Source: an uncultured Saprospiraceae bacterium (GTDB lineage: Bacteria > Bacteroidota > Bacteroidia > Chitinophagales > Saprospiraceae). From it: a stretch of DNA of 64,000 nt. The notes beneath the pieces were generated by a model that was given only the letters and a program-made list of their open reading frames with translations, was not told where the DNA came from and did not search any database. A program made the position numbers and the translations under genes. The stretch lies in the NCBI GenBank assembly GCA_937981555.1, contig CALJOK010000030.1, positions 62,001-126,000 on the forward strand, given 5' to 3'. Of this stretch, positions 53,934 through 62,480 are shown one piece after another (position 1 is the first letter of the stretch; each line of letters starts with the position of its first letter).

Positions 53934-54286
53934 AATAAATAAATGCGTAATGTGATTTTTAAAATGAATATTTATAGAAGGCGCAAAGGTAAGTAGTTAA
54001 ATTCTCTATTAAAAATCTTAAAAAAAACTTTTTTACGATGTAAAAGGAACAACTAAGAAAGGTTGGTAAGGTTTTAGTTTAAATATTAAGTAAAAAAAGA
54101 ATATTTGGAAAATTTAATATAAGGCATGGTGAGTCCTTTTAAATTTTTTCAAAGCATCCCCCCGACAGTTTAGTTTATAGCAATCAAATGAATGATTTGG
54201 TATAAATTGATTTATATCACATTAGATAAATCAATCAACTAAATATCTTTTTATTATTTTTACAAATTCCATAAAACAATAGATTT
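53934..54286. other. 353-base divergent intergenic region
   Basis: It holds the glyA promoter box at 53984-53991 on the minus strand and a perfect inverted repeat TTGATTTAT(10)ATAAATCAA at 54207-54234, 52 bases before the phosphatase start. No gene or terminator is seen. Confidence 0.5.
54207..54234 (+). promoter_or_regulatory. 9-10-9 inverted repeat upstream of the secreted phosphatase gene
   Basis: TTGATTTAT (54207-54215) and ATAAATCAA (54226-54234) are perfect inverted copies. The one-turn spacing of arms suits a dimeric regulator, but the sequence is AT-rich and unproven. Confidence 0.42.
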
Positions 54287-56203
54287 ATGTTATCCGATTA
54301 TTGGAAGCACATTTTTATAGTACTGTCGTTATCTATTTTTAATCAAAATGACCTTTCAGCATTGACTGGTCGCTATCGGATTATGTGGGTGGATGATCCA
54401 GCGACTACAATGACGATAGGTTGGGAACAAATTTCTGGAAATGACCCGATTGTTTATTTTGACAAATACAATGGAGGGCAAGAAATTTCGAATTACGGTT
54501 TTTACCAAAAGGTAGACCGTAAAATGTGGGCAAAGGGAATGAATAATCATTTTGCTCGACTCACTAATCTCCAACCTAATACAGTTTATCATTTTATTAT
54601 AAAAGACAGCGAAGGCATCAGTCAAAAGATGTCTTTTAAAACTGCTCCGGATAATCCTTATGAACGACTTTCGATTATAGCTGGCGGTGATTCTCGAAAT
54701 CATCGAAAGGCAAGATGTAAAGCAAATTTATTGGTTTCAAAATTACGTCCACATGCAGTAATGTTTGGAGGAGATATGACAGGAGGGGATATTGAAAGAC
54801 AATGGAAAGCTTGGTTTGATGATTGGCAAAAGACAATGACTTTAGATGGTCATTTGACGCCAATAATTCCAGCACGAGGAAATCATGAATCTTCTAATGA
54901 GAGTTTGGTGGATATGTTTGATGTTAGAAATAAAAAGAACATGTATGCCTTGAATTTGGGAGGAAGTTTATTGCGAATTTATACTTTGAACTCAATGATT
55001 GCTGCAGGTGGAGATCAAAGGAATTGGTTAGAAAATGACCTTAGTCAGAACACTCATATCAAATGGAAGATGGCTCAATACCATCATGCTATTCGTCCTC
55101 ACATGAGTAAAAAATCAGAGCGTAATGCTCAGATGAGAAACTGGGGAACTTTATTTTATAAATATGGAGTTGACTTAGTTTGTGAATCTGATGCACACGT
55201 AGTGAAAACAACTTATCCGATTCGCCCTTCAAAAGAGCGAGGAAGTGATGAAGGATTTATTCGAGATGATGAGCGAGGGACTATTTATGTAGGGGAAGGA
55301 TGTTGGGGAGCACCATTGCGTAGAAATAATGATGATAAATCTTGGACTCGAGCAAGTGGTAGTTTTAATCAGTTTAAATGGATTTTTATTGATTTAGATG
55401 GAATAGAAGTGAGAACGATTAAAGTAGATAATGCGGAGCAAGTAGCTTCGGTAAATGCCAATGATATATTTTCTGAACCAGCAGGTTTGGATATTTGGGC
55501 ACCTCGAACTGGAAGCGTTTTAAGAATTGGAAATAAACCTGTTCTTGTGAGTAATGAAAACTCTCCAAGCTCTATCAACAATTCTATTCCAAAAAGGAAA
55601 AAGCTAGAACCTAAGCGATTAGTCAATATAAAACCATTAGAAATTTCTCAGTTTCAGTCCAAGGCTCAATCTGACGAAGTAGTGGTTCAATGGATGACAA
55701 AAAATGAAAACCTAAAACCAATTTTTGAAATTCAGAGATCAATTGATGGAAGAAGATATTTAACCTTAGCTCGAATTCAAGGAACAGGAGATACAGAAAA
55801 AGTGAATGCCTATAAAATTGTAGATAATTTAAAAGGAGTAGCTTCAGGAGTTTATCCAAAATATAGATTAAAATATACTCAGTCTAATGGTGAAGTTTTA
55901 TTGCTTCAGGCAGAACGAGAAATTTTAGAAAACAAAGAATGGAATAATCATGATCGCTTGCAAACTAATCCGAGAACTGGCCAAATTCAATTTAAATATA
56001 ATTTGCAACAGCCAGCTGACATAAGTGTAAGATTGGTCAATGCGATTAATCGACAAGTATTAAGGAATGATTTTATAAATACTAAATCAGGTAATTTTCT
56101 ACAATCTCTTGATGTTAGTAATATTGAGAAAGGAAATTATTTATTGATTATTGAAGCCAATAAAAAAGTGATTCAAAAATATAAAGTGGAGAAAAGAACT
56201 TGA
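54287..56203 (+). CDS. Purple-acid-phosphatase-like metallophosphoesterase with a type IX secretion tail
   Basis: A 638-residue protein with an N-terminal hydrophobic segment (HIFIVLSLSIFNQ, residues 8-20), a PAP N-terminal fibronectin-like domain (about 25-120) and a metallophosphoesterase domain (about 127-390). Metal-site motifs visible are GGDSR (Asp135), GGDMTGG (Asp163), RGNHES (Asn199-His200), QYHHAIRPH and ESDAHV. The usual C-terminal GHxH block reads ESDAHV, so one ligand may differ. The last ~75 residues (ADISVRLVNAINRQV, GNYLLIIEANKKVIQKYKV) resemble the type A sorting domain of type IX secretion cargo. It is probably exported through the system whose gldM, gldN and gldB are in this window. 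The substrate is a phosphate ester, unknown. Confidence 0.88.
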   Translation: MLSDYWKHIFIVLSLSIFNQNDLSALTGRYRIMWVDDPATTMTIGWEQISGNDPIVYFDKYNGGQEISNYGFYQKVDRKMWAKGMNNHFARLTNLQPNTVYHFIIKDSEGISQKMSFKTAPDNPYERLSIIAGGDSRNHRKARCKANLLVSKLRPHAVMFGGDMTGGDIERQWKAWFDDWQKTMTLDGHLTPIIPARGNHESSNESLVDMFDVRNKKNMYALNLGGSLLRIYTLNSMIAAGGDQRNWLENDLSQNTHIKWKMAQYHHAIRPHMSKKSERNAQMRNWGTLFYKYGVDLVCESDAHVVKTTYPIRPSKERGSDEGFIRDDERGTIYVGEGCWGAPLRRNNDDKSWTRASGSFNQFKWIFIDLDGIEVRTIKVDNAEQVASVNANDIFSEPAGLDIWAPRTGSVLRIGNKPVLVSNENSPSSINNSIPKRKKLEPKRLVNIKPLEISQFQSKAQSDEVVVQWMTKNENLKPIFEIQRSIDGRRYLTLARIQGTGDTEKVNAYKIVDNLKGVASGVYPKYRLKYTQSNGEVLLLQAEREILENKEWNNHDRLQTNPRTGQIQFKYNLQQPADISVRLVNAINRQVLRNDFINTKSGNFLQSLDVSNIEKGNYLLIIEANKKVIQKYKVEKRT

Positions 56204-56220
56204 GTTAAAAGATAAAATTC

Positions 56221-56269
56221 AAAAAAAAATAGGAGATGATTATTAATAATAATCATCTCCTATTTTTTT
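56221..56269 (+). terminator. Rho-independent terminator
   Basis: A 14-bp perfect core stem (56231-56244 with 56248-56261) with loop AAT, extended by an A9/T7 pair. It follows the phosphatase gene by 18 bases. Confidence 0.92.
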
Positions 56270-56536
56270 GGAAACTACTGGCCTAAAAAAAGTTGAGGAG
56301 TGAAACCTAAGCAGGTACACTCCTCATAACCCCAAAAAACCAAATGAAAACTTCTTTAGTTTTCTTATATAATTAAGAACAACTTTTACAATTTATTGAA
56401 TAAAGATAAACGCTTTTCAAAGATAATAAAAAATGTTTATATGTTTTCTTATTTATTCAAGTCACAATATACAAACAAAACAGAAAAGAAACTAGAAAGT
56501 TTAAGATATAAAATTATTTTTTTATAAATAGTTAGA
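56270..56536. other. Intergenic region with a hairpin, no supported gene
   Basis: TGAGGAGTG (56294-56302) and CACTCCTCA (56318-56326) enclose ACCT-AAGC-AGGT, a nine-pair outer and four-pair inner stem-loop; no T-run follows. A ten-codon frame (56344-56376) after it is probably chance. The remainder is AT-rich. Confidence 0.45.
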
Positions 56537-56839
56537 CTAGTTTAACGAGAATTTAGGGACTTGAGTTTTCGTATCATTGAAAAATGTCAATAAACTAATT
56601 TCAACTTTCATAAATGGAGTTAAAGGCAAATCTGACAATATATCCATTACCCCTAATTCTGAGTTAGCTGAGAAAATTCCCCACAATCTTGAATTCTCTA
56701 GTGATAGTGCATAACTAACAATTTTCCCTTCTTCAATAAGTTTATTGACTGCTATTCTTTGATATGGAACTAGATCCATAAATTCTTCTGATAATATATT
56801 TGGTAAAGTGAAATCTACCATATAGTTGTATTCTACCAT
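56537..56839 (-). CDS. Muconolactone-isomerase-like ferredoxin-fold protein
   Basis: A 100-residue protein (94 if started at M7, 56821). It resembles the muconolactone delta-isomerase fold, a small ferredoxin-like alpha+beta barrel forming oligomers. The match includes an N-terminal strand with TLPNILSEEFMDLVPYQRIA, then NKLIEEGKIVSYALSLE, a strand LWGIFSANSELGVMDILSDLPL and the TPFMKVEISLL ending, typical of the family. No beta-ketoadipate pathway genes are adjacent, so the catalytic role is uncertain, and the protein may be a fold relative with other use. It is alone between two + strand genes and has no clear operon partner. Isolation and low conservation of any active residue make this tentative. 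Confidence 0.6.
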   Translation of the reverse strand: MVEYNYMVDFTLPNILSEEFMDLVPYQRIAVNKLIEEGKIVSYALSLENSRLWGIFSANSELGVMDILSDLPLTPFMKVEISLLTFFNDTKTQVPKFSLN

Positions 56840-57147
56840 TAGCTTGTAGTTTTTAATTTAAATATTTAGAACCCTTCAATTTACACATTATAACAGTTTG
56901 AAACTCTAGTTTGGTTTAAAAGTTTTAATAAAAAAGTATAAAAAGTCATCGAATTATCAATTCAATATAAAAAAAAGGAGAACCCTTTTTAGCACTTTTT
57001 AATGTTATGGAAAAAAAATTAATACTTTTTAACCAAATCCCTTTTTTAATTAACGGAACATTAGTGGTATAGAAGGGTGTTAAAATTTAGTTTTATGAAA
57101 TAATAAGAACCTAACAATCTATTTTATAACAATTAAAATTTTAAGCC
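56840..57147. other. 308-base divergent region before the lipoprotein gene
   Basis: The sequence is AT-rich and contains several A/T runs. A 21-codon frame at about 57007 starts ATGGAAAAAAAATTA but is too short to support. No TTG/TAnnTTTG pair was found. I see nothing else. Confidence 0.4.
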
Positions 57148-58356
57148 ATGGTAGTATTAAAAAAATCTTCAAACCTAACTTTCCTCGTACTCTTGGCTTT
57201 TGTGATTTTTGCTAGCTCTTGCGCTAGAACACAAAAATTAGTGGAACAAGGTCGGTACGACGAAGCGGTAGAATTAGCGACTAAAAAACTTTCTGGTAAA
57301 AAAAGAAAGAAAGTCAAACATGTAAAAGCTTTAGAACAAGCATTCGAAAAAGCGACACAGCAAGATATGCAACGAATTGCAAAATTGGAAGATCGACCAG
57401 GAAGCGAAGAAAGAATTGTTGATATTTATCGACATATCAGAAAGCGACAAGAAGCAGTTGCTCCACTTTTACCTTTGTTGAGTATAAAAGGATATCAAGC
57501 AGAATTTCAATTTGTAAAAGTTGATGAATTGGAAACGGCTGCGATGAATAAAGCTGCATCTGCGTTGTACGAAACTGCTCAAAATCAATTAGCTGATGCT
57601 GAGCGTGGGGATAAATTAGCTGCTCGAGATGCATTTCATAATTTGGATAAAATTGAAAATTACTTCCGAAATTATAAAGACATCAATGAGTTGAAATTCA
57701 AAGCAAGAGATTTAGGAACGACGCATGTTTTATTTGAAATGAAAAATAATGCACAAGTTGTTTTGCCTCAAGAATTTGAAAATGAAGTTTTGAGAATGGG
57801 GGTTGACGAATTGAATAGTGGCTGGAATCAATTTCATTTATCAGAGCCGACTAATGAAAACATTGACCTCAAAGTAAGAATGAATATTACTCAAATTGAT
57901 GTCAGTCCAGAACGAATCAAGGAACGAGAATATGTTGACTCTAAAGAAATTGAAGATGGTTATGACTATGTTTTGGATGGAAATGGAAATGTGATGAAAG
58001 ATACTTTGGGCAATGATATTAAAGTTGTTCGTAAAGCCTTGATTCGAGCAAGAGTCTTCGAAGTTTTCCAAAACAAAGCAGCAATCGTTTCAGGTCATTT
58101 AGAATATTTTGATGCTAAAAATGATGATTTGATTCGATCAACTCCAATAAGTGTAGAAGCTGTTTTTGAAAATTATGCGTCTCATTTTACTGGAGACCGA
58201 AGAGCATTATCTAGTTTCTCTAGAGGCAGATGTGATACACGACCAATGCCATTTCCTTTAGATGAAGAATTATTATTGCAAGCTGCTGAGGAAATGAAAC
58301 CGATAGTGAGAGAAGAGATTTTGTATTCGGGAGCGAATCTAGCGGTTTTGAGATAA
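57148..58356 (+). CDS. Lipoprotein, function unknown, conserved-looking
   Basis: A 402-residue protein with a lipoprotein signal (LTFLVLLAFVIFASSCAR, Cys about residue 26). The mature part begins with a TPR-like helical stretch (KLVEQGRYDEAVELATKKL), then charged helices (about 50-200), followed by a beta-rich part (about 215-390) with IDLKVRMNITQIDVSPERIKER and a Asp/Gly-rich loop near DGYDYVLDGNGN. No enzyme motif is recognised. It may sit in the outer membrane facing the periplasm. It is followed by a bidirectional terminator and the convergent 2OG oxygenase gene. Its function is unknown; a scaffolding role is only a guess. Confidence 0.78.
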   Translation: MVVLKKSSNLTFLVLLAFVIFASSCARTQKLVEQGRYDEAVELATKKLSGKKRKKVKHVKALEQAFEKATQQDMQRIAKLEDRPGSEERIVDIYRHIRKRQEAVAPLLPLLSIKGYQAEFQFVKVDELETAAMNKAASALYETAQNQLADAERGDKLAARDAFHNLDKIENYFRNYKDINELKFKARDLGTTHVLFEMKNNAQVVLPQEFENEVLRMGVDELNSGWNQFHLSEPTNENIDLKVRMNITQIDVSPERIKEREYVDSKEIEDGYDYVLDGNGNVMKDTLGNDIKVVRKALIRARVFEVFQNKAAIVSGHLEYFDAKNDDLIRSTPISVEAVFENYASHFTGDRRALSSFSRGRCDTRPMPFPLDEELLLQAAEEMKPIVREEILYSGANLAVLR

Positions 58357-58367
58357 GATATAAAATA

Positions 58368-58406
58368 AAAAAGGCTGTTAGCGCTTTAAGTGCTAACAGC
58401 CTTTTT
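58368..58406. terminator. Bidirectional terminator
   Basis: GGCTGTTAGC (58373-58382) pairs with GCTAACAGCC (58392-58401), extended by A5/T5 outside and three inner pairs. It lies between convergent genes and shares its core with the hairpins at 2693 and 62916. Confidence 0.9.
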
Positions 58407-58420
58407 GAATTAAAATTATA

Positions 58421-59374
58421 TTATTTTTTGAGTCCAATTTCTCTCAATCGTTCATCCAAATATTCCCCTGCTGTAATCGGTTCATAAGCCAATGGAGTCT
58501 CCTCTGTTACACATTTATCCAAGCAAGTTAAATCCATATCACTTTTCGGATGCAAGAAAAAAGGAATCGACAAACGAGGCATATGCCATTGTTCTCTTGG
58601 TGGATTAACAACTCGATGTGTCGTAGATTTTAAAAGGTTATTAGTCAATCGTTGCAACATATCGCCAACGTTTACTACAATTTCTCCTTCATCAGGAAGA
58701 ACCGGTAGCCAGTTGTCATCCATATCTTGCACCTGTAAACCACCTGCTGAAGCTCCAACTAACAATGTAATTAAATTAATATCTTCATGCTGTTCCGCTC
58801 GGATAGCAGATTCAGGTTCCTTGGTAATAGGAGGGTAGTGAATCGCTCGAAGGATACTATTTCCTTTCTCAATATTATTGGTAAAGTAGTGTTCTCCTAA
58901 ATCCAAGTAAATGGCAATTGCTTCCAAAAGCGCTCCACCTGATTTTTCAAAAGCACGATATAACTCATTTCCCAAACGGAAAAAATCCGCTTCTTCCGCT
59001 ACATTTACATTATCAGGGTATTGACTTTTCAATGGATGATCGGGAGCAACCGTTTGTCCGATTTGGAAAAACTCTTTTAAGTCAGCTACTTCTGATTGTT
59101 TCGCATGTTCTTTTCCAAAAGAAGTATATCCTCTTTGACCTGCTAGCCCAGCCACTTCATATTTTCTTTTTACATCGACAGACAATCCAAAAAATCGTTT
59201 TGCGGCAGCATAAAAATCATCAACTAATTGTGCTGAGACGCCATGATTAACGACTCCAACAAATCCAACTTCAGTAAAAGCTCGACCTAATTCGGCAACA
59301 AAGTCTGCACGTACAGCAGGCGCTCCATGAATAAAATGTTCTAAATCAACTACGGGTATGTTTCTTTTTGACAT
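58421..59374 (-). CDS. Isopenicillin-N-synthase-family 2OG/Fe(II) oxygenase
   Basis: A 317-residue cytoplasmic oxygenase. The facial triad is His196-Asp198 in AEQHEDINL and His253 in TTHRVVN, and the 2-oxoglutarate/substrate anchor is Arg267-x-Ser269 in MPRLSIPFF. The N-terminal DIOX_N domain (about 5-120) begins IPVVDLEHF and holds GFVGVVNHGVS. Members hydroxylate, desaturate or cyclise small molecules. No biosynthetic cluster surrounds it. IPNS-like enzymes of unknown substrate are common in Bacteroidota, so beta-lactam synthesis is not implied. It shares the terminator at 58368 with the lipoprotein gene. Confidence 0.92.
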   Translation of the reverse strand: MSKRNIPVVDLEHFIHGAPAVRADFVAELGRAFTEVGFVGVVNHGVSAQLVDDFYAAAKRFFGLSVDVKRKYEVAGLAGQRGYTSFGKEHAKQSEVADLKEFFQIGQTVAPDHPLKSQYPDNVNVAEEADFFRLGNELYRAFEKSGGALLEAIAIYLDLGEHYFTNNIEKGNSILRAIHYPPITKEPESAIRAEQHEDINLITLLVGASAGGLQVQDMDDNWLPVLPDEGEIVVNVGDMLQRLTNNLLKSTTHRVVNPPREQWHMPRLSIPFFLHPKSDMDLTCLDKCVTEETPLAYEPITAGEYLDERLREIGLKK

Positions 59375-59484
59375 AATTCGATAATTTATATTTTCTCAAA
59401 AATTGTGTTTAATAATAGCCAACCAAAATAAGGTTTTTTTTGGAAAAACCTTTGTGTATTTCGTTCAAAACTAATGATCGTAAT

Positions 59485-60540
59485 TTATCGGATTCTCGGT
59501 TTATATTTCGATTTATCCATGATTTTTTGAGCATCAGTAGTGAGTAATTGTTCAACGGATACGTCAGGATTTTGCTTCATAAAAGCTTGGATAATTCTTA
59601 ACCCCATAAAATTAGCAGTCCTTCCAGGAGCTTCTTTTGGCATACCAGGCGAACTTGGGCTTTGATCAACAAGTTTTTTAATTTTGTTGGTACTTGTTTC
59701 ATAGATTAATTCTTCCGCCAAAAGATGTGACCAAATTTGTGGTTCATTGTCTAATATCCATTCCGTTTGTTGAGTGGTATATTCCCATTTGATGCTATCA
59801 GGAGTGTGTGGTAAAAAACACTCTAATAAGTACAATTTTTTCCCATTATAAATCATTAAATCTAATAATCGATCACCTTGAGGTAATCCAACTAAGTCAT
59901 CAGCTAAAGCATCAAAAGTTTTTTTAACTAAATGTTCAGGCGTAAATGAGCGAGTGATATAATTGGAAAATGCAGGATTTTGAACCCCTAATTGCCAATA
60001 TGGATAATCATTTCCGAGTAGCATATCCAACCCAATTCCGATTCCATCTTGTTGGCCATCAATTGGAAAAATAAAAGAGGCATAGTTAAAACCTGAAATC
60101 AAAGGGTAGATTTTAGGAATTGAATTATTTGGGAAATAATGTTTATAAAATTTAAATCCTTGCTCAAATTCCTTCTTATATGTTTTAAAATCAGGAAAAA
60201 CGATATCTGTGGTATCTGCTAAATTTCGAACATTTGGATCACTCAAAAATCCTTGTGTGTTTTCAAAAAAGTAATTATCGAGTTCTGGAAATTTTAGAAA
60301 TGGTTGAATTTGAGAAAAATATAAGTTAAAAAAAACGGGAAAATCTTGCTTCAGATTCACAATTCCACCCCGAATATCGTTAGTGTCTATATTAAAAAGG
60401 CGTTGGTTAAAATTTTCAATTACAACATCTACTTCAATATTTGAAACATCTGGAATATTTTTACCTTTGCCGCTCCAACAAGAATGAATGAAAAAGCATA
60501 GAATAAAAAGACTAAGGATAGACAGGTTTTTTTGATTCAT
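59485..60540 (-). CDS. gldB: Gliding motility lipoprotein GldB
   Basis: A 351-residue lipoprotein with signal SLFILCFFIHSCWSG (Cys about residue 21). The mature part matches GldB: NIEVDVVIENFNQRLFNIDTND, DFPVFFNLYFSQI, LISGFNYASFIFP, ETGIGLDMLLGNDYPYW-like region (GIGIGLDMLLGNDYPYW) and CFLPHTPDSIKWEYT. GldB is one of the gliding motility proteins and is needed for motility in Flavobacterium; its mechanism is poorly defined. gldC often follows gldB, but no gldC is present here. Divergent from the PorT-like barrel gene. Together with gldM/gldN at 28 kb it points to a motile or type IX-secreting lineage. Confidence 0.88.
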   Translation of the reverse strand: MNQKNLSILSLFILCFFIHSCWSGKGKNIPDVSNIEVDVVIENFNQRLFNIDTNDIRGGIVNLKQDFPVFFNLYFSQIQPFLKFPELDNYFFENTQGFLSDPNVRNLADTTDIVFPDFKTYKKEFEQGFKFYKHYFPNNSIPKIYPLISGFNYASFIFPIDGQQDGIGIGLDMLLGNDYPYWQLGVQNPAFSNYITRSFTPEHLVKKTFDALADDLVGLPQGDRLLDLMIYNGKKLYLLECFLPHTPDSIKWEYTTQQTEWILDNEPQIWSHLLAEELIYETSTNKIKKLVDQSPSSPGMPKEAPGRTANFMGLRIIQAFMKQNPDVSVEQLLTTDAQKIMDKSKYKPRIR

Positions 60541-60617
60541 ATTTTAAATTATTATTATATTAATATCTTTGATTAAATTATTTGCAAAAATAACATCATT
60601 TTCAAAACATTTATAAA

Positions 60618-61352
60618 ATGAAAAAAATTGTAATTGTACTTTGCTTTTTAGGATTATTTTTATCAAAAAGCTTTTCTCAAAACGAGATTAGATTTGGTTT
60701 TCAATTTAGCCCGACATTGAGCTGGATGAAAACAGATTCCAAAAGGGTTAGTAATAATGGAGGCTTAATTTTAGGAGCCAAGCTAGGAGCTGTTGGTGAA
60801 TATTATTTCCGTGAGAATTATTCTGTCGCCACCGGAATTGGTTTTGGTTTTAATCATAGTGGGCGATTAAAATATCAGGATGCAGGATCTTATTGGGTTA
60901 ATTCTGATTTGAGTATCACAGGTTTGGATACTTTGGCAAGTGGCGTCTCATTGAAATATAATTTGCAATATGTTGAAATTCCAATTTCATTAAAGTTACG
61001 TTCTGGATATTTCGGAACGTTTAGAGTTTTTGCTGAATTGCCGATGCTTTATTTAGGTTTTAATTCTCAAGCTAAAGGAACGATAACAGGCAACAGTCCT
61101 GGACCTGATACTGAAAAAGAAAATATTAGTCCTGATGTTGCTTTCTTCAATTTATCTTGGGGAATTGGTGGTGGATTTGAATATGAGTTAGGTTCTAAAA
61201 CATCTTTGGTTGGAGGATTATATTACCAACAAGGATTTTCAGATGTAACTAAAGACGATGGATTTTATATCGACAGTACAGGTGCTGTAAAGTCAGAAAA
61301 TTCAAAAGCTACCCTTGGCACATTTATTATTCGGATGGGTGTGATGTTTTAA
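60618..61352 (+). CDS. PorT-family outer-membrane beta-barrel protein
   Basis: A 244-residue protein with a signal peptide (VIVLCFLGLFLSKSFSQ, cut near residue 20) and a beta-barrel of the PorT/OMP_b-brl_2 family. Alternating hydrophobic strands are visible, for example IRFGFQFSPTLSWM, VGEYYFRENYSVATGIGFGF, YNLQYVEIPISLKLRSG and the C-terminal IRMGVMF ending in Phe, which favours outer-membrane insertion. PorT/SprT is a type IX secretion component, but many paralogues exist, so I leave the role as likely rather than certain. It diverges from gldB with a 77-base gap containing TATCTTTG (60564-60571), a perfect -7 box in the + direction. Confidence 0.85.
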   Translation: MKKIVIVLCFLGLFLSKSFSQNEIRFGFQFSPTLSWMKTDSKRVSNNGGLILGAKLGAVGEYYFRENYSVATGIGFGFNHSGRLKYQDAGSYWVNSDLSITGLDTLASGVSLKYNLQYVEIPISLKLRSGYFGTFRVFAELPMLYLGFNSQAKGTITGNSPGPDTEKENISPDVAFFNLSWGIGGGFEYELGSKTSLVGGLYYQQGFSDVTKDDGFYIDSTGAVKSENSKATLGTFIIRMGVMF

Positions 61353-61373
61353 TTTTTTTATAAAAAAAAGTAA

Positions 61374-61417
61374 CAAATGGGAAAATTTACATGAGTAAAT
61401 TTTCCCATTTGCTTTTT
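61374..61417 (+). terminator. Rho-independent terminator
   Basis: A 17-bp perfect stem (61374-61390 with 61395-61411) with loop ATGA and T5 after it. The right arm also carries the TTTG used as the -33 of the nadC promoter. Confidence 0.9.
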
Positions 61418-61440
61418 CCCAAAAATTACTTGTATTTTTG
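61408..61440 (+). promoter_or_regulatory. Promoter of nadC
   Basis: TTTG (61408-61411) and TATTTTTG (61433-61440) are 21 bases apart, matching the Bacteroidota TTTG/TAnnTTTG promoter. The -33 element lies in the terminator stem, so termination and initiation share DNA. Confidence 0.62.
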
Positions 61441-61502
61441 CGGTCTTAAAATTTACTTTCCAAAGGCAGAATTTTTTCTAAATAAACATACATAATATTA
61501 CC

Positions 61503-62375
61503 ATGTCGAAACCTACACCAATTGATGCTAAAGTTTTAGAAGAATTTATTGATGATGCATTATATGAAGATGTGCGCGAAGGCGATCATACTTCATTGGC
61601 AACTATTCCTGCTGAGGCAAGGACTCGGGCAAAATTATTAGTTAAAGATGCTGGAGTTATTGCTGGAATTGAATTGGCTAAAGCTGTTTTTCATCGAGTA
61701 GATGAAACAGCAAAAGTAGAAGTTTTTATCGAAGAAGGTGCGAGTGTTTCGTATGGAGATATTGCTTTTGAAGTAGAATGTAATTCACAAGCATTACTAA
61801 AAGCAGAACGATTGGTGCTCAATGCGATGCAACGAATGAGTGGAATAGCAACGATGGCTAATCGATTCAAGTTTGAAGTGGAAGACTTACCGGTGAAGAT
61901 TTTAGATACTCGAAAGACGACGCCACTTTTAAGATTTTTGGAAAAATGGGCAGTAAAATTAGGAGGGTGTGAAAACTATAGATACGGTCTGTACGATTGG
62001 ATTATGATTAAAGATAATCACATAGATGCTTGCGGTGGAATTCAAGAAGCTATCCTTAGTGCTGCAAAATATCAAAAAGAAAATAATTTAGAATTAGGAG
62101 TGACGGTGGAAGTTCGAAACCTGGTTGAATTGTATAAAGTACTAGAAGTAGGTGAAGGGAAAGTGACTCGAATTATGTTAGATAATTTTGACTTACCATT
62201 GTTGAAAGAAGCTGTGGCAATTATTGGAGATCAATTTGAGACAGAAGCTTCAGGTGGAGTAAATATTAATACCGTTAGAAAAATTGCAAAAACTGGTGTT
62301 CAGTATATTTCAGTAGGAGCATTGACACATTCTTTTATTAGTTTGGATATGAGTTTGAAAGTGATTAAAGATTAA
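61503..62375 (+). CDS. nadC: Nicotinate-nucleotide diphosphorylase (carboxylating)
   Basis: A 290-residue quinolinate phosphoribosyltransferase that makes nicotinate mononucleotide from quinolinate and PRPP in NAD synthesis. The N-terminal alpha/beta domain has ALYEDVREGDHTSLATIPA; the barrel has LNAMQRMSGIATMANRF, DTRKTTPLLRFLEKWAV and the PRPP/quinolinate region GGCENYRYGLYDW followed by MIKDNHI. In other bacterial NadC the corresponding triplet is usually NHR; here the His is Tyr. SGGVNINTVRKIAKTGVQYISVGAL completes the barrel. nadA and nadB are not adjacent. It is transcribed from a good promoter at 61408 and terminated at 62416. Confidence 0.96.
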   Translation: MSKPTPIDAKVLEEFIDDALYEDVREGDHTSLATIPAEARTRAKLLVKDAGVIAGIELAKAVFHRVDETAKVEVFIEEGASVSYGDIAFEVECNSQALLKAERLVLNAMQRMSGIATMANRFKFEVEDLPVKILDTRKTTPLLRFLEKWAVKLGGCENYRYGLYDWIMIKDNHIDACGGIQEAILSAAKYQKENNLELGVTVEVRNLVELYKVLEVGEGKVTRIMLDNFDLPLLKEAVAIIGDQFETEASGGVNINTVRKIAKTGVQYISVGALTHSFISLDMSLKVIKD

Positions 62376-62415
62376 TAAATTATATGGTCCGCTAAAACTG
62401 ACCGCCACGTTAGGC

Positions 62416-62459
62416 AAAAAATCCCGTTTACTCAACTTGAGTAAACGGGATTTTTTTTA
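62416..62459 (+). terminator. Rho-independent terminator of nadC
   Basis: A 20-bp perfect stem (62416-62435 with 62437-62456) with a very tight turn and T-rich end, 41 bases after the nadC stop. Confidence 0.93.
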
Positions 62460-62480
62460 TAATTTTTAGGATTTAAGAAA

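Noticed and set aside
56344-56376. A ten-codon leader-like frame after a hairpin
   Set aside because: No downstream gene on the same strand that it could attenuate; the next gene is on the minus strand.
58421-59374. Beta-lactam biosynthesis because of the isopenicillin-N-synthase-like gene
   Set aside because: The name covers a broad 2OG oxygenase family; no ACV synthetase or related gene is nearby.
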